Assembly: GCF_000308835.1 (NCBI RefSeq) | Contig: NZ_BAGN01000052.1 | Coordinates: 1 to 45,574, forward strand | From: Nocardia vinacea NBRC 16497 | GTDB taxonomy: Bacteria > Actinomycetota > Actinomycetes > Mycobacteriales > Mycobacteriaceae | Direction of reading: 5' to 3' | DNA length: 45,574 nt | Shown: piece by piece, positions 25,140 to 32,206 of the stretch | How the letters are laid out: each line of letters begins with the position of its first letter | Numbering within the stretch: the stretch's first letter is position 1 | Notes under the pieces: generated by a model | What the model was told of the DNA's origin: nothing | The model's input: the letters and a program-made list of their open reading frames with translations, nothing else | Databases searched by the model: none | Program-made: the position numbers and the translations under genes

Positions 25140-28100
25140 CTAGAGCTGCGGGGGCTTGATGCCGAGATCCTGCAGGCCGTTTCGGTAGAGCTCGACATTG
25201 GCCAGTTTGATGTCCTCGTAGCCGCGGACCATGTCGGGAAGTGCGGCGGCCTTGGCTGCGCGGTCGTAGTCGGCTGGGGTGAGGTTGGTGGCCAGGGTGG
25301 TCACCATTTCCGTGTAGTGGGCGAGCAAGGTGCGTTCGACGCGGCGGACGTGGGCATAGCCGAAGGGGTCGAACTTGGTGCCGCGCAGGCGCTTTCCCTT
25401 TGCGAGGACTCGCAGGGCGAGGTGACTGCGGGGGCCGAGGCCGATCTTCTTCTTGCGGCCCATGGCACGCAGGATCGGCGGGTGCAGACGGTAGGTGAGG
25501 TTGGCGCCGTCGGGGAGCTGCTGGCTGACCTGGTCGAGGAAGGCGGGGTCGGTCAAGCGGCGGGCCACCTCGTATTCGTCCTTGTAGGCGGTGAACTTGT
25601 AGAGGCCGCGGGCCACCTGCTCGCTGAACTCGGTGCGATCGGTGACGCGTTGCTCTGCCTCCCAAATGCGTTGCACGGTGCGGATATAGTCGCGCGCGAC
25701 GCGTACTCCCTGGAAGCCGATCAGCTCGATGGCACGCAGTTCGAGCAGCCGCCTGGTCTCACCTGTCGCGCTCACCCCGTCGAAAAGGTCTGCCGGAATC
25801 GCGATCTCGGCGCGCTTGTGGGTCTTTCGCGCGGTGACAGCGGCGAATTCGTCCGGCCGCGCGATCGCCACCCGCCCCCAACGGAATGCCGCGATATTGG
25901 CATGCACCGCAACGCCATTGATCTCGATGGCCTCCTCGATCGCCGACGCGGGTATGCGTAGGCCGCCGATCTGGTAGGCGGCGCCGACGAGCAGGAAGTT
26001 GGCGGCGGCGGTATTTCCGAACAGCACCTCGGCTGCGGCCAGCGCGTCGAACGAGCGCACCGAACGGGATACCTGCTCGAGCCGGGAAAGCAGTTCGCGC
26101 TCTTCGGGATACGCGACGGACTTGTCGTAGACCATTTCTCCGGTCGCGGTCTTGCTGGTCGACGCGACGGACAAGGTGGTCTGCTTCGAGCCGTAGGCCA
26201 GATTCTTGTTATCGGTGGCGGCGAGCAGGTCGAACGCGACTATGCAGTCGGCCGAACCCGGCGTCAGGCGGTTCGCCGGCTCCAATTCGCCACTCGTGAA
26301 GCGCAGGTGCGATACGACCGGCCCGGCCTTCTGACTCAGACCGATCTGATCCAGGCTCGCCACCTCGTACCCGGCGCGCAACGCCGCGGTCGCAAGCACC
26401 TGGTTGACCGTCACGATTCCGGTGCCACCGATACCGGCGAGGAATACGTTCTGGGTCGTCGCCGGTGCGCCGTTCGGCAGGTCGGGCAGTTGCGGCGGCT
26501 CGGGGCGTCGAGTTGTCTTGCGCTTCTCGGCTTTCGCGGGAAGCTCGACCGTTACGAAAGAGGGGCAATCGCCGTCCATGCAGCTGTAGTCGGTATTGCA
26601 CGAGGTCTGGTCTATGCGGGTCTTGCGGCCGAATTCGGTATCGACCGGCTGTACCGAAAGGCAGTTGCTCTTGACACCGCAATCGCCGCAGCCCTCGCAG
26701 ACCGCCTCGTTGATGACCACCCGGGTCCGCCGGACCGGCAGCGTGCCCCGCTTGCGCCGACGGCGCGCGTCGGCGGCGCAGTGCTGGTCGTAGATGAGCA
26801 CGGTCACGCCGGGAATCTCGCGCAGGGTGCGCTGGGCTTCGTCGAGCCGATCCCGGTGCCAGAGCAGGGTTCCGGCGGCGAGGTCGCGCTTGCGGTACTT
26901 CTTGGGTTCATCGGCGCAGATGATGATCTGCCGCACGCCCTCGGTGGTGAGTTTGTGGGTCAGCATGGGTACCGCGAGTGCGCCCTCGGCGTCCTGCGCG
27001 CCGGTCATCGCGACGACATCGTTGTAGAGCAGCTTGTAGGTGATATTCACGCCCGCGGCGATACACGCCTGCACCGCGAGTTGTCCGGAGTGGAAATACG
27101 TTCCGTCACCGATGTTCTGGAACAGATGCGGCACCGAGGTGAACGGAGCCTGACCGATCCACTGCGCACCCTCGCCGCCCATCTGGGTCAGCCCGGTCAC
27201 CTTGGTGTCTTCGCGGCCGGACATGGTGACCATGGTGTGGCAGCCGATGCCGCCACCGGCGATCGACCCTTCCGGCACGGCGGTGGACCGGTTGTGCGGG
27301 CAGCCGCTACAGAAGTAGGCCGCCCGCTTCGCAGGTAGCACCGCGAGCGACAGTGGCTGTGGCAAGGGACGTTTCATCTCCAGCCGCCGCTGCAGCGCGC
27401 GGCGCAACGGTGCCACGATCCGACCCGAAGTGAGCTCGCCGTCCTGCGCGAACAGCGGCCGGTTCTCCGCATCGCGCTTGCCGATTATCTGCGGCGCATC
27501 GGCAGTGCCGTACAGGATTTCGCGGATCTGCGTTTCGATGAACGCGGTCTTGTCCTCGACGACCACGACCCGCTCCAACCCCTCGGCGAATTGCCGGACC
27601 CGACCAGGTGCAATCGGATACGGCATGCCGATGCGCAGCAGTCGGACCCCGGCGTGATGCAGTGCGTCATCGTCGACGCCGAGATCGATCAGTGCCTGGC
27701 GCACGGCGTCGAATGTGGTTCCGGTGGCGGCGATTCCGATGTGGGCGCGCGTCGGATTCACCTCGATGACGTCGAGTTCATTGAGTGCGCTGTAGGCCTG
27801 CACCATCTTCCAGCGCGGCCCGTACAGATCGGCCTCGGCGAGCACGCTGTCCGTCGGCGCGGCCATCGGCCGCTGGAGGTAGGTGAACGGCCTTCCCTCC
27901 CATTCGATCTCGGGGACGGTGATGTCGATATCGCCGACCGAGCCGTCGACTGTCCACGCGCCGTCGGCGACATCGGCGACGATCTTCAGCGCGACCAGGC
28001 ATCCCGATGCCCGCGAGAGGGCGACACCGTGCAGGCCCATCGTGATGATCTCGCGGGCGTTGCGCGGAAACAGAACTGGGATCCCCATCGCGGCCAGCGA

Positions 28101-28607
28101 GCGCTCACTCACCGCAGGCACGGTCGAGGACTTGGACGCCGGATCATCGCCGACCAGCAACAGGACACCGCCACGGGCATTCGCGCCGTACATATTGGCG
28201 TGCCGCAACGCGTCCGTCGCGCGATCGAGACCGGGGCCCTTGCCGTACCAGACTCCGACAACGCCGTCATGCGTAGCCTCGCCCGCGGGCAGATCCGCTT
28301 GGCTGCCCCACACCGAGGTCGCCGCGAGTTCCTCGTTCAATCCGGGGACGAACGAAATATCGTGCTCGGCCAATACATTCGGCATCCCGCTGAGCATCTT
28401 GTCGACGCCGCCGAGCGGGCTGCCCTGATATCCGGATACGAAGGTGCCGACCCGGCGTCCGGCGCGCAGATCACGAACATGCTGCTCGACCAGTTGTCGG
28501 GCAATCGCCTGGACGCCGGTGAGGACAACGGTGCCCGCGCCGACGCGGTAGCGGTCGGCCAGGTCATAGGGGGCTGGGATCAGTTCGCGGTCCGCGAGCT
28601 CGGTCAT
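25140..28607 (-). CDS. Indolepyruvate ferredoxin oxidoreductase, fused alpha/beta subunits
   Basis: 1155 residues, fused IorA-IorB type. The enzyme oxidatively decarboxylates aryl- or branched-chain 2-oxo acids to acyl-CoA, reducing ferredoxin. The N-terminal pyrimidine domain (GYQGSPLGGVD, SFVPGLNEELAA) is followed by the ThDP/pyrophosphate half near FCSGCPHNRSTA. A Cys-rich segment (VCEGCGDCGVKSNC...CNTDYSCMDGDC) replaces a typical 2x[4Fe-4S] ferredoxin domain. The gamma domain (GIGGTGIVTVNQVLATAA...GLSQKAGPVVSHLRF) and a C-terminal DUF6537-like region follow. This single-chain form is common in aerobic bacteria. The ATG at 28607 follows GGTGGA; the upstream 30 codons lack homology. The role is probably in aromatic/branched amino-acid catabolism. 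It is absent from the M. tuberculosis version of this locus as far as I recall. Confidence 0.92.
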   Translation of the reverse strand: MTELADRELIPAPYDLADRYRVGAGTVVLTGVQAIARQLVEQHVRDLRAGRRVGTFVSGYQGSPLGGVDKMLSGMPNVLAEHDISFVPGLNEELAATSVWGSQADLPAGEATHDGVVGVWYGKGPGLDRATDALRHANMYGANARGGVLLLVGDDPASKSSTVPAVSERSLAAMGIPVLFPRNAREIITMGLHGVALSRASGCLVALKIVADVADGAWTVDGSVGDIDITVPEIEWEGRPFTYLQRPMAAPTDSVLAEADLYGPRWKMVQAYSALNELDVIEVNPTRAHIGIAATGTTFDAVRQALIDLGVDDDALHHAGVRLLRIGMPYPIAPGRVRQFAEGLERVVVVEDKTAFIETQIREILYGTADAPQIIGKRDAENRPLFAQDGELTSGRIVAPLRRALQRRLEMKRPLPQPLSLAVLPAKRAAYFCSGCPHNRSTAVPEGSIAGGGIGCHTMVTMSGREDTKVTGLTQMGGEGAQWIGQAPFTSVPHLFQNIGDGTYFHSGQLAVQACIAAGVNITYKLLYNDVVAMTGAQDAEGALAVPMLTHKLTTEGVRQIIICADEPKKYRKRDLAAGTLLWHRDRLDEAQRTLREIPGVTVLIYDQHCAADARRRRKRGTLPVRRTRVVINEAVCEGCGDCGVKSNCLSVQPVDTEFGRKTRIDQTSCNTDYSCMDGDCPSFVTVELPAKAEKRKTTRRPEPPQLPDLPNGAPATTQNVFLAGIGGTGIVTVNQVLATAALRAGYEVASLDQIGLSQKAGPVVSHLRFTSGELEPANRLTPGSADCIVAFDLLAATDNKNLAYGSKQTTLSVASTSKTATGEMVYDKSVAYPEERELLSRLEQVSRSVRSFDALAAAEVLFGNTAAANFLLVGAAYQIGGLRIPASAIEEAIEINGVAVHANIAAFRWGRVAIARPDEFAAVTARKTHKRAEIAIPADLFDGVSATGETRRLLELRAIELIGFQGVRVARDYIRTVQRIWEAEQRVTDRTEFSEQVARGLYKFTAYKDEYEVARRLTDPAFLDQVSQQLPDGANLTYRLHPPILRAMGRKKKIGLGPRSHLALRVLAKGKRLRGTKFDPFGYAHVRRVERTLLAHYTEMVTTLATNLTPADYDRAAKAAALPDMVRGYEDIKLANVELYRNGLQDLGIKPPQL

Positions 28608-28693
28608 GTAGTCCACCCGTCCGCGAGGCACCGATCGGGCGCTTCGCTTCGTTGAGCATTTCTTTCCGTCATCCTGTACTTGTAGAGCTGAAC

Positions 28694-28763
28694 GCACAAC
28701 TGATATGCGACACGCTGAGCAGACTGCTCAATTTGTAGCTCGACTAGTGGGCATGAGTTGTGC
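28694..28763 (-). promoter_or_regulatory. Upstream region of the oxidoreductase gene with nested palindromes
   Basis: TGAGCAG-A-CTGCTCA is a perfect 15-bp palindrome at 28716-28730, about 110 bases before the oxidoreductase ATG. GCACAACT (28694-28701) and AGTTGTGC (28756-28763) form an outer 8-bp inverted pair. TTGTAG occurs near both. The set looks like a control region; no regulator gene is adjacent. Confidence 0.45.
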
Positions 28764-28886
28764 AGGATGCGAGGTGAAATGTGACCTCGGCCACGCGAGC
28801 CGGAATGATCGCATCACGTCACCGGACCACTCGGGCAAGTCGTCCGCGCCAGGGAGCTCACGCACCAGCCGAGTCCGGGTCCCCAA

Positions 28887-29027
28887 GCGAAGTTCGCGGC
28901 CCGCCAGGTGAGTTCATGCGCTGGGGACTCATGTGTGCCAAGCGAATTCGCGCACGGAGCAGGTCGGGCGGGCCGGGTGAATTCGTGCGGGCAGCGCGAG
29001 TTCATGCGGAGCAGGTGGGTTCGTGAC
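28887..29027. repeat. Cluster of degenerate G-Y-G-A-R-T-T-C-R-Y-G-C repeats in a gene-free stretch
   Basis: From 28764 to 29167 I see no supportable gene on either strand. Within it the 13-base motif recurs at about 28887, 28908, 28942, 28977, 28996 and 29015 (GCGAATTCGCGC, GTGAATTCGTGC, GCGAGTTCATGC and variants), with irregular spacing of 19-35 bases, and CGGAGCAGGT occurs at 28955 and 29007. The short frames across it have repetitive composition and no start context. Confidence 0.5.
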
Positions 29028-29167
29028 ACCCCGGCACCCCTTGTCGTAACTGGGTACCCCTCGAGTGGGTGCCCAGTTCGAAGGCGGGCTTTCCGATGCG
29101 CCCATCACGGCGTGCGGGAGGCTCAGGTGCGCCTCATCCGCGGAGTCGCCGCTTCGGTGGCCGGGAG

Positions 29168-29641
29168 TTACAACCAGGCGGCGACGCCACCGTGGTGGGA
29201 GCAGGTGCCGGAGCGGTGCTGGCTGTAGCTGTAGGTGCCGTCGGTGCAGCGTGCGGTGGCTCCGGGCGGGGCGGCGGGAGCGGACTGGGGGCGGTGGACA
29301 CATTGGTTGTCCGAGTTGAGGTAGGAGTCGTTGCCGCAGGAGGATTGGGATTGGGCGAGTGGGGCGGCCGCTGCGGGCGGTACCGAGGCGATCGGCGCAG
29401 GCGGTGCGGGTGGTGCTACCGAGGTGGTCGGCGATGTGGTCGTCGGAGCTGCGGTGGTCGTGGTCGACTGCGGCGACGTTGTCGCAACCGGTGTCGAGGT
29501 GGCCTTGGACGTGGTGACCGACGCCGTCGCGGCGCTGAGCCCGGGGCCGCTCGATTGCGGCGCGCAGCCGCTGAGCAGCAGTGTGAGCGCACCCGCGAAT
29601 GCGAGTCCGGTGCCGACGAAGGTGTTGAAGCGGTTACTCAT
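29168..29641 (-). CDS. Lipoprotein with a C-terminal DUF3761-like domain
   Basis: 157 residues. The N-terminal signal ends in the lipobox LLSG|C with Cys26, so it is a predicted membrane-anchored lipoprotein. A long Ser/Thr/Pro/Ala linker (~30-100) follows. The C-terminal domain carries CGNDSYLNSDNQCVHRP and ATARCTDGTYSYSQHRSGTCSHHGGVA; the four cysteines and the H-R-S-G-T-C-S-H-H-G-G-V motif identify the DUF3761 family, for which no function is known to me. A GGGGAAC sequence precedes the ATG. It is transcribed away from the downstream repeat region and sits beyond the tRNA terminator, so it has its own promoter. Confidence 0.85.
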   Translation of the reverse strand: MSNRFNTFVGTGLAFAGALTLLLSGCAPQSSGPGLSAATASVTTSKATSTPVATTSPQSTTTTAAPTTTSPTTSVAPPAPPAPIASVPPAAAAPLAQSQSSCGNDSYLNSDNQCVHRPQSAPAAPPGATARCTDGTYSYSQHRSGTCSHHGGVAAWL

Positions 29642-29659
29642 GTTCCCCTACCGAGACGC

Positions 29660-29715
29660 TGCCAGGCCGGTCTGAAGGGTTGGGTGCCTGGGCTACTCGC
29701 TCAATCGGCCTGGCA
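29660..29715 (-). repeat. 10-bp inverted repeat upstream of the lipoprotein
   Basis: TGCCAGGCCG (29660-29669) and CGGCCTGGCA (29706-29715) are perfect complements 36 nt apart, in the lipoprotein leader/promoter. The GGCCTGG core is shared with the neighbouring tRNA terminator, hinting at local duplication. Confidence 0.4.
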
Positions 29716-29766
29716 TACATCCCGTTACCGACACTCCCGGCGACTCGCCGCAGAGCGCCCCCAGCG

Positions 29767-29811
29767 AAAAAAGGTCCAGGCCAGTCGGTTTGGAACCGGT
29801 CGGCCTGGACC
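29767..29811 (-). terminator. Intrinsic terminator of the initiator tRNA gene
   Basis: On the minus strand a 10-bp stem (29773-29782 with 29802-29811) with an inner 5-bp stem (29786-29790 with 29794-29798) is followed by six consecutive U residues (29767-29772). It begins 6 bases after the tRNA. This is the only classical stem plus U-tract terminator I found in the window. Confidence 0.9.
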
Positions 29812-29816
29812 ATCAG

Positions 29817-29890
29817 TGGCAGGGGCAGGATTCGAACCTGCGACCTCTGGGTTATGAGCCCAGCGAGCTACCCAGCTGCTCCACCCCGCG
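29817..29890 (-). tRNA. Initiator tRNA-fMet (CAU anticodon)
   Basis: A 74-nt cloverleaf on the minus strand. Anticodon loop CTCATAA sits on a stem with three consecutive G-C pairs (CTGGG/CCCAG), the hallmark of initiator tRNA. The first acceptor position is mispaired (C1 against C72), another initiator hallmark; position 4 is a G-U wobble. The T arm is GCAGG-TTCGAAT-CCTGC. The discriminator is A and the 3' CCA is not encoded. Transcribed alone, with its own terminator. Confidence 0.95.
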
Positions 29891-30050
29891 TCGTACGAGC
29901 AACGCTACGTCGATGCCGGTGGTCCGCGCGAGCGATTATCCGCTCTGCCGCACATGCGTGAGCGGCGCGCAAAGCCCGCGCCTCGCGCTATTCGGCCTCT
30001 CCCCGACGACATCGTCGAGGCATGCGCCGAAAGGCAGGACAGGTTGTGGC

Positions 30051-31580
30051 TCAGCCGAATTGGATGCCCTGCGCCAATGGCAACTGATCGGAGTAGTTGA
30101 CGGTGTTGGTCGCCCGCCGCATGTATGCCTTCCACGAGTCCGACCCGGATTCCCGCCCGCCGCCGGTCTGTTTCTCCCCGCCGAACGCGCCGCCGATCTC
30201 CGCGCCGGAGGTGCCGATATTGACGTTGGCGATGCCGCAGTCCGAGCCGTCGGCGGCGAGGAAGCGTTCGGCCTCGCGCTGGTCAGCGGTGAAGACGGCC
30301 GAGGAAAGGCCTTGCGGAACACCGTTGTGCAGGTCGATAGCGGCGTCGAAGTCGCGGTAGGTGAGCACGTACAGGATCGGTGCGAAGGTTTCCTCGCGGA
30401 CCACGGCGGTCTGGGCGGGCATGCGCACGATCGCCGGGCGCACGTAAAAGGCGTCGTCGCCGAAGCCGTCGACTCGCTCGCCGCCGCAGACCAGTTCGCC
30501 GCCGTCGGCAAGCGCACGATCGATCGCCGCGCGCATCCCTTCGTAGGCACGGCCGTTGACCAGCGGGCCGACGAGCACACCGTCGTCGAGCGGATTGCCA
30601 ACGCGCAGTTGTCGATATGCCCCGGCCACGCGATCCAGCAGCGGCCCGACGACATCGGCGTGCACGATCAACCGACGCAAGGTCGTACAGCGCTGTCCGG
30701 CCGTACCCGCCGCCGCGAATACGATGCCGCGCGCCGCCAGCTCCAGATCCGCTGTGGGCGTGACGATCGCGCCGTTGTTACCACCCAACTCCAGCAGACA
30801 TCGCCCGAACCGAGCGGCCACCCGCGGCGCCACCGTACGGCCCATCCGGACCGAACCGGTCGCGCTCACCAGCGCCACCCGCTCGTCCTCGACCAGCCGA
30901 GACCCGACCTCCGCGCCACCTTGAATCAGTTGATGCACTTCGGGATCCGCGCCGACATCGGCCGCAGCACGGCGCAGCAGCGTATGGCAGGCCAGCGCCG
31001 TCAGCGGTGTCGTCTCCGACGGCTTCCACACCACCGTGTCACCGCAGACCAGCGCCAGGGCGGTATTCCACGCCCACACCGCGACCGGGAAGTTGAATGC
31101 CGAGATAACCCCGACCACGCCGAGCGGATGCCAGGTCTCCATCAGCCGATGTCCGGGCCGCTCCGAGGGCATGGTCTTGCCGTAGAGCTGGCGCGACAGT
31201 CCGATCGCGAATTCGCAGATATCGATCATCTCCTGCACCTCGCCGACGGCCTCCGCGCCGATCTTCCCCGCCTCCAGGGTGACCAACTCGCCGAGTTCGG
31301 CCTTGTGCGCGGTGAGCAGTTCGGCCAGTCGCCGCACCACCCCCGCCCGCACCGGCGCGGGTACGGTGCGCCAGCCGCGGAAGGCTGCCGCCGCCCGCCC
31401 GATCGCCGCGTCCGCATCGTCGAGGGAATCGGCGGACAGGGTCATGAGCGTGCCACCGGTGATCGGCGTCCGTGCGGGCAGCTCGCCCGCGACCGGTGTC
31501 GGCGCGCCAAGTGTGTGCAGCAGTTCGGCCGAGCGGGTTGCCAGGTCCTTGGTCAGGTGGTCGTCGAGCGTGTCTGTCAT
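30051..31580 (-). CDS. pcd: L-piperidine-6-carboxylate (2-aminoadipate semialdehyde) dehydrogenase
   Basis: 509 residues, aldehyde dehydrogenase superfamily. NAD-binding SAFNFPVAVWAWN and WKPSETTPL are followed by catalytic Glu264 in LELGGNNG and nucleophile Cys298 in GTAGQRCTTLRRL. The GQRCTT context and neighbours lrpA and lat identify Pcd, which oxidises the lysine-derived semialdehyde (from Lat) to alpha-aminoadipate. The same order occurs in M. tuberculosis (Rv3293, Rv3291c, Rv3290c) and in cephamycin producers. The ATG at 31580 has GGAG seven bases upstream; a longer frame to 31646 is rejected. It is divergent from lrpA. The 160 bases between its end and the tRNA are empty. Confidence 0.92.
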   Translation of the reverse strand: MTDTLDDHLTKDLATRSAELLHTLGAPTPVAGELPARTPITGGTLMTLSADSLDDADAAIGRAAAAFRGWRTVPAPVRAGVVRRLAELLTAHKAELGELVTLEAGKIGAEAVGEVQEMIDICEFAIGLSRQLYGKTMPSERPGHRLMETWHPLGVVGVISAFNFPVAVWAWNTALALVCGDTVVWKPSETTPLTALACHTLLRRAAADVGADPEVHQLIQGGAEVGSRLVEDERVALVSATGSVRMGRTVAPRVAARFGRCLLELGGNNGAIVTPTADLELAARGIVFAAAGTAGQRCTTLRRLIVHADVVGPLLDRVAGAYRQLRVGNPLDDGVLVGPLVNGRAYEGMRAAIDRALADGGELVCGGERVDGFGDDAFYVRPAIVRMPAQTAVVREETFAPILYVLTYRDFDAAIDLHNGVPQGLSSAVFTADQREAERFLAADGSDCGIANVNIGTSGAEIGGAFGGEKQTGGGRESGSDSWKAYMRRATNTVNYSDQLPLAQGIQFG

Positions 31581-31639
31581 CGGTTGCTCCGCTTTAGCTT
31601 TGGGTCGGCGAACAATATCGGATGGGTACGGTCCGTCAA

Positions 31640-31657
31640 GGCGCAAAAGTTTTCGCC
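31640..31657. promoter_or_regulatory. Near-palindrome in the pcd/lrpA divergent gap
   Basis: GGCG-C-AAAA-G-TTTT-CGCC: 8-bp arms with one bulged C, AT-rich centre, between divergent pcd and lrpA starts and ~20 bp upstream of the lrpA -10. A candidate LrpA-binding site. Confidence 0.45.
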
Positions 31658-31677
31658 ACGAGTAGCCTCCGCTGGGT

Positions 31678-31683
31678 TAGCCT
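31678..31683 (+). promoter_or_regulatory. Candidate -10 element (TAGCCT) of lrpA
   Basis: TAGCCT ends 6 nt before the lrpA ATG, the same arrangement as glpK. No ribosome binding site is present. Confidence 0.5.
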
Positions 31684-31689
31684 TCGCTG

Positions 31690-32142
31690 ATGGCGGATAC
31701 ACCGGCAAGACCCGTACTCGATGACATCGATCGCCTGCTGATTCGTGAACTGATGGCCGATGGTCGCGCCACCCTGTCGAATCTGGCCGAAAAGGCGAGC
31801 TTATCGGTGTCTGCTGTGCAATCGCGGGTCCGCAGACTAGAGGCGCGCGGGGTGATCCGTGGCTACACCGCACATGTCGATCCAGAGGCGCTCGGGCAGC
31901 TGTTGTCGGCATTCGTCGCCATCACTCCTCTCGACCCCTCGCAACCCGATGACGCGCCTGCCGTGCTGCAACATATCCCGGGGATCGAGGCATGCCACTC
32001 GGTGGCCGGTGACGAGAGTTACGTGTTGCTGGTGCGGGTGGCTTCTCCTCGGCACCTCGAGCAGTTGCTACAGGAGATCAGGGCGACCGCCAACGTGCGA
32101 ACTCGAAGCACCATCATCTTGCAGACATTCTACGACAGGTAG
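31690..32142 (+). CDS. lrpA: Lrp/AsnC-family regulator
   Basis: 150 residues. The N-terminal HTH is LDDIDRLLIRELMADGRATLSNLAEKASLSVSAVQSRVRRLEARGVIRGYTAHVDPEALG in pattern. The C-terminal RAM/ligand domain has the alpha-beta sandwich with HSVAGDESYVLLVRV. Such proteins form octamers and sense amino acids. The gene lies between pcd (divergent) and lat (codirectional, 64 bases), matching M. tuberculosis LrpA (Rv3291c), which is linked to lat regulation. Palindromes occur on both sides. Predicted leaderless start at ATG 31690. Confidence 0.93.
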   Translation: MADTPARPVLDDIDRLLIRELMADGRATLSNLAEKASLSVSAVQSRVRRLEARGVIRGYTAHVDPEALGQLLSAFVAITPLDPSQPDDAPAVLQHIPGIEACHSVAGDESYVLLVRVASPRHLEQLLQEIRATANVRTRSTIILQTFYDR

Positions 32143-32168
32143 CCTCTGACCGTAATTACTCCGTTATT

Positions 32169-32204
32169 CCGTAGAACTTTCGTAAAGATTTACGTACCCT
32201 ACGG
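32169..32204 (+). promoter_or_regulatory. lat promoter with nested palindrome and -10 TACCCT
   Basis: CGTAAA-GA-TTTACG (32181-32194) is a perfect 14-bp palindrome and lies between the expected -35 and the -10 (TACCCT, 32195-32200). CCGTAG (32169-32174) and CTACGG (32199-32204) form an outer 6-bp pair. The -10 is 6 nt before the lat GTG. A bound protein here would block the promoter, and LrpA is the natural candidate. Confidence 0.55.
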
Positions 32205-32206
32205 GT

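Noticed and set aside
24881..25159. 92-codon frame containing the DUF559-like signature
   Set aside because: Not annotated as an intact gene: only the last domain piece is recognisable and the frame continues through the terminator hairpin into the neighbouring gene.
28705..28911. 68-codon plus-strand frame with a Cys-rich start (SCAGCEVKC)
   Set aside because: No ribosome binding site, no similarity, and it crosses the palindromes of a promoter region; kept as non-coding.
28887..29027. CRISPR-like cluster of short repeats
   Set aside because: Irregular 19-35 base spacing, degenerate repeats and no cas genes.
29790..31724. Long plus-strand frame over the tRNA and pcd
   Set aside because: It runs through the tRNA gene and antisense to a full aldehyde dehydrogenase; no start context.
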